Shown here: positions 62,426-64,000 of the stretch, in pieces
Layout: each line of letters starts with the position of its first letter
Numbering within the stretch: position 1 is the first letter of the stretch
NCBI GenBank assembly: GCA_900553855.1
Contig: USFG01000004.1
Location: 60,529-124,528, forward strand
Length of the DNA stretch: 64,000 nucleotides
Direction of reading: 5' to 3'
Origin: an uncultured Mycoplasmatota bacterium
GTDB taxonomy: Bacteria > Bacillota_I > Bacilli_A > RF39 > UBA660
The notes under the pieces: generated by a model
The model's database searches: none
Told to the model about the DNA's origin: nothing
What the model saw: the letters and a program-made list of their open reading frames with translations, nothing else
Program-made: the position numbers and the translations under genes

Positions 62426-64000
62426 CTATGCCTTTTTGATTAATTTCTTTGGCTCTGTTGATTTTGTTATTTTTTCATAAATATATTGCGATTTTACATA
62501 TTTTTTATAATCATTAATAGTTTTTATATAATCTTTAATAGCTTTTCTATATGATTCATTGGTATCAATATTATCTTCTTCTTTTTGCCAGTCATCATTT
62601 TCAATTAAGCTTAAATACTCTGTTTGAAGAAAATTATATTTTTCTGAAATCACCAGTTCATTTAATATATTGCTAAAACTTAAACCTTCGTTGAATTTCC
62701 AATCTTTAAATAAACCATAAAATAAATTATACAAATATTTAAAAAGTATTTTATTATTTTCTTCATTATCTTCCATATAAAATACTTTTGGTGGTAACAT
62801 TATTGTTCCACAAATTTTTACGATTCTACGATAATTTCTAACAAATTCATAGTTATAAATATTGCAGGGTTTAAAGTTAATTCTTAACCCATTAAATTCT
62901 TCGGGCAATACGATTAAAACATTTTCACCTGTATAAGGTGAATCACATGATTCCTTTTCGAAGATTAATTCATTTAATCCATTATTAAGATATACTTTTG
63001 TTAAAACGACATTTAATTCTAAATCGTTTATATAAAGTTTTTTCGTTTTATCTGGTAGATATATGTTTGATTTATTGTTTTCATTTATATCACAACTGTT
63101 AAAAATGTAATCATTAAACTTATTTATATAGCAAGTTTCTGACAAAAATGGTAGGATATTAAAATTTATTTTATCTTTATACAGTAAGCTAAATAATTTG
63201 TAATCATTATTTATTTTATTTAATTTTTTGCTATCACATGATATGTTATCTTCTATGCAAGTATCTGATCCTAAAATGTATTTATAAAATTCTTTTCTAA
63301 TGGTATATTTGTCAATATAAATATTAAGATCGTCCCATTCAAACATAAGTGGTTCATTAAAATATAAATCAAATCCATTTGGGTAATCTAACGCTAAAAG
63401 TAAATCTAAATTTTCAAATTCTATAATATCAAATGAATCACTTATAAGATTATCTTTAGGTAAACCTGTTTTTTGCCAGTCATCTACTTGATTCGAATTA
63501 AAGATTTCCAAAAGATGATCATATATTTTATCGTTTATAATATTTGTTTCGAATATTTTTGACTTTTTTAAGAAAAACATTTCTAATTTTAATTTTAAGA
63601 AGTTGTTATATAGTTTTAATTCTTGTTTATTTGCTTCAATTTCGCAATAATTTTTAAACCCATTATTAAATGGGAAATACGTATATACATTAAATATTAT
63701 TTGATATAGATCTTCGAAATCTTCTTGAGTTAATTTATTTCGACTATATTTATTAAATATATTATAGTACATTTTGATTTTCATTAAATTATCTATTATT
63801 TCTTGCTGCATCGTTTTATCTTTAATTTCACTATTTGCAATTTGATCTAGTTGTTCTTTTAATTTATCTATTAAATCTTTATTTTCATATATAAACTTAT
63901 CTATTATAATTTCTATATACGTTGCTTTGTCGGTTGCTGTTAGATTATCATCTAAATTAATTGATGAATTAAATAATTTTTTATAATCTTTCTCTACTTT
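62426..64000 (-). CDS. Paralogue of the 729-residue unknown protein, 5' end cut by window edge
   Basis: The frame runs open to position 64000, so the ATG at 63811 is internal and the real start lies outside. The visible ~524 residues begin with KVEKDYKKLFNSS and share a long block with the gene at 52177-54366 (DKFIYENKDLI..., KDKTMQQEIIDNLMK, 'DLYQIIFNVYTYFP'), with the DNA nearly identical by eye. Further on the two diverge: this copy has its own C-terminal half with beta-like strands ('NVLIVLPEEFNGLRINFKP') and a Lys-rich end. No enzyme motif. It stands directly upstream of the rpoB promoter. Confidence 0.7.
   Translation of the reverse strand, partial: KVEKDYKKLFNSSINLDDNLTATDKATYIEIIIDKFIYENKDLIDKLKEQLDQIANSEIKDKTMQQEIIDNLMKIKMYYNIFNKYSRNKLTQEDFEDLYQIIFNVYTYFPFNNGFKNYCEIEANKQELKLYNNFLKLKLEMFFLKKSKIFETNIINDKIYDHLLEIFNSNQVDDWQKTGLPKDNLISDSFDIIEFENLDLLLALDYPNGFDLYFNEPLMFEWDDLNIYIDKYTIRKEFYKYILGSDTCIEDNISCDSKKLNKINNDYKLFSLLYKDKINFNILPFLSETCYINKFNDYIFNSCDINENNKSNIYLPDKTKKLYINDLELNVVLTKVYLNNGLNELIFEKESCDSPYTGENVLIVLPEEFNGLRINFKPCNIYNYEFVRNYRRIVKICGTIMLPPKVFYMEDNEENNKILFKYLYNLFYGLFKDWKFNEGLSFSNILNELVISEKYNFLQTEYLSLIENDDWQKEEDNIDTNESYRKAIKDYIKTINDYKKYVKSQYIYEKITKSTEPKKLIKKA

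Overview
The window is chromosomal DNA from a very AT-rich, low-GC Gram-positive bacterium. It has a Bacillota-type gene set: an HrcA/CIRCE heat-shock operon, RNase HIII, T-box control, 6S RNA beside tcdA and rarA, GatCAB, an RpoB/RpoC pair and a SpoIIM-like protein. TGA is a stop codon (for example at 207-209, 4637-4639 and the end of hrcA) and Trp is TGG, so this is not a code-4 mollicute. Short synthetases, extreme AT content and many lineage-specific unknown proteins suggest an uncultured gut-type member of the Bacilli/RF39-like or Erysipelotrichia-like group. That placement is inference.

Layout. 1-6791 (+) is the end of a cell-surface polysaccharide cluster: DUF2304-like protein (cut by the left edge), large polytopic membrane protein, flippase, two glycosyltransferases and a sulfotransferase. 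6827-14417 holds a small membrane protein, a shortened IMPACT-family protein, a protein with two HExxH modules, uvrC, a DUF3419-like protein and three unknown genes. 14489-21927 (+) is a translation operon with its own sigma-A promoter and T-box leader: hisS, asnS, an archaeal-type aspS and gatCAB. 21939-28621 carries an unknown gene, a HerA-like ATPase, a 6S RNA gene with a clear promoter, tcdA, rarA, a Xer recombinase, an unlisted 35-codon gene and a ZIP transporter. A roughly 670-bp AT-rich spacer without a visible gene follows.

29370-41888 is mostly on the minus strand: an Xre-like regulator with a palindrome on its own promoter, mnmA, a SpoIIM-like protein, lepA, a short alaS, thioredoxin, cvpA, rnhC (+) and a lepB-holA operon that ends in two unknown genes. 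41941-48682 is the heat-shock operon hrcA-grpE-(unknown)-dnaK-pepF-dnaJ, with two CIRCE operators around a strong promoter. 48844-52137 has a sigma-region-4-like/metallophosphoesterase fusion and metG preceded by a 31-residue membrane peptide. 52177-64000 is rpoB-rpoC flanked by two same-strand paralogues of a large unknown protein, the right one cut by the window edge.

Most genes are housekeeping and form short operons closed by hairpin terminators. The least explained parts are the tandem HExxH protein, the phosphoesterase fusion, the paralogue pair around rpoBC, the T-box with overlapping Asp/His codons and several very small genes. I saw no CRISPR array, insertion sequence, prophage, rRNA or tRNA.
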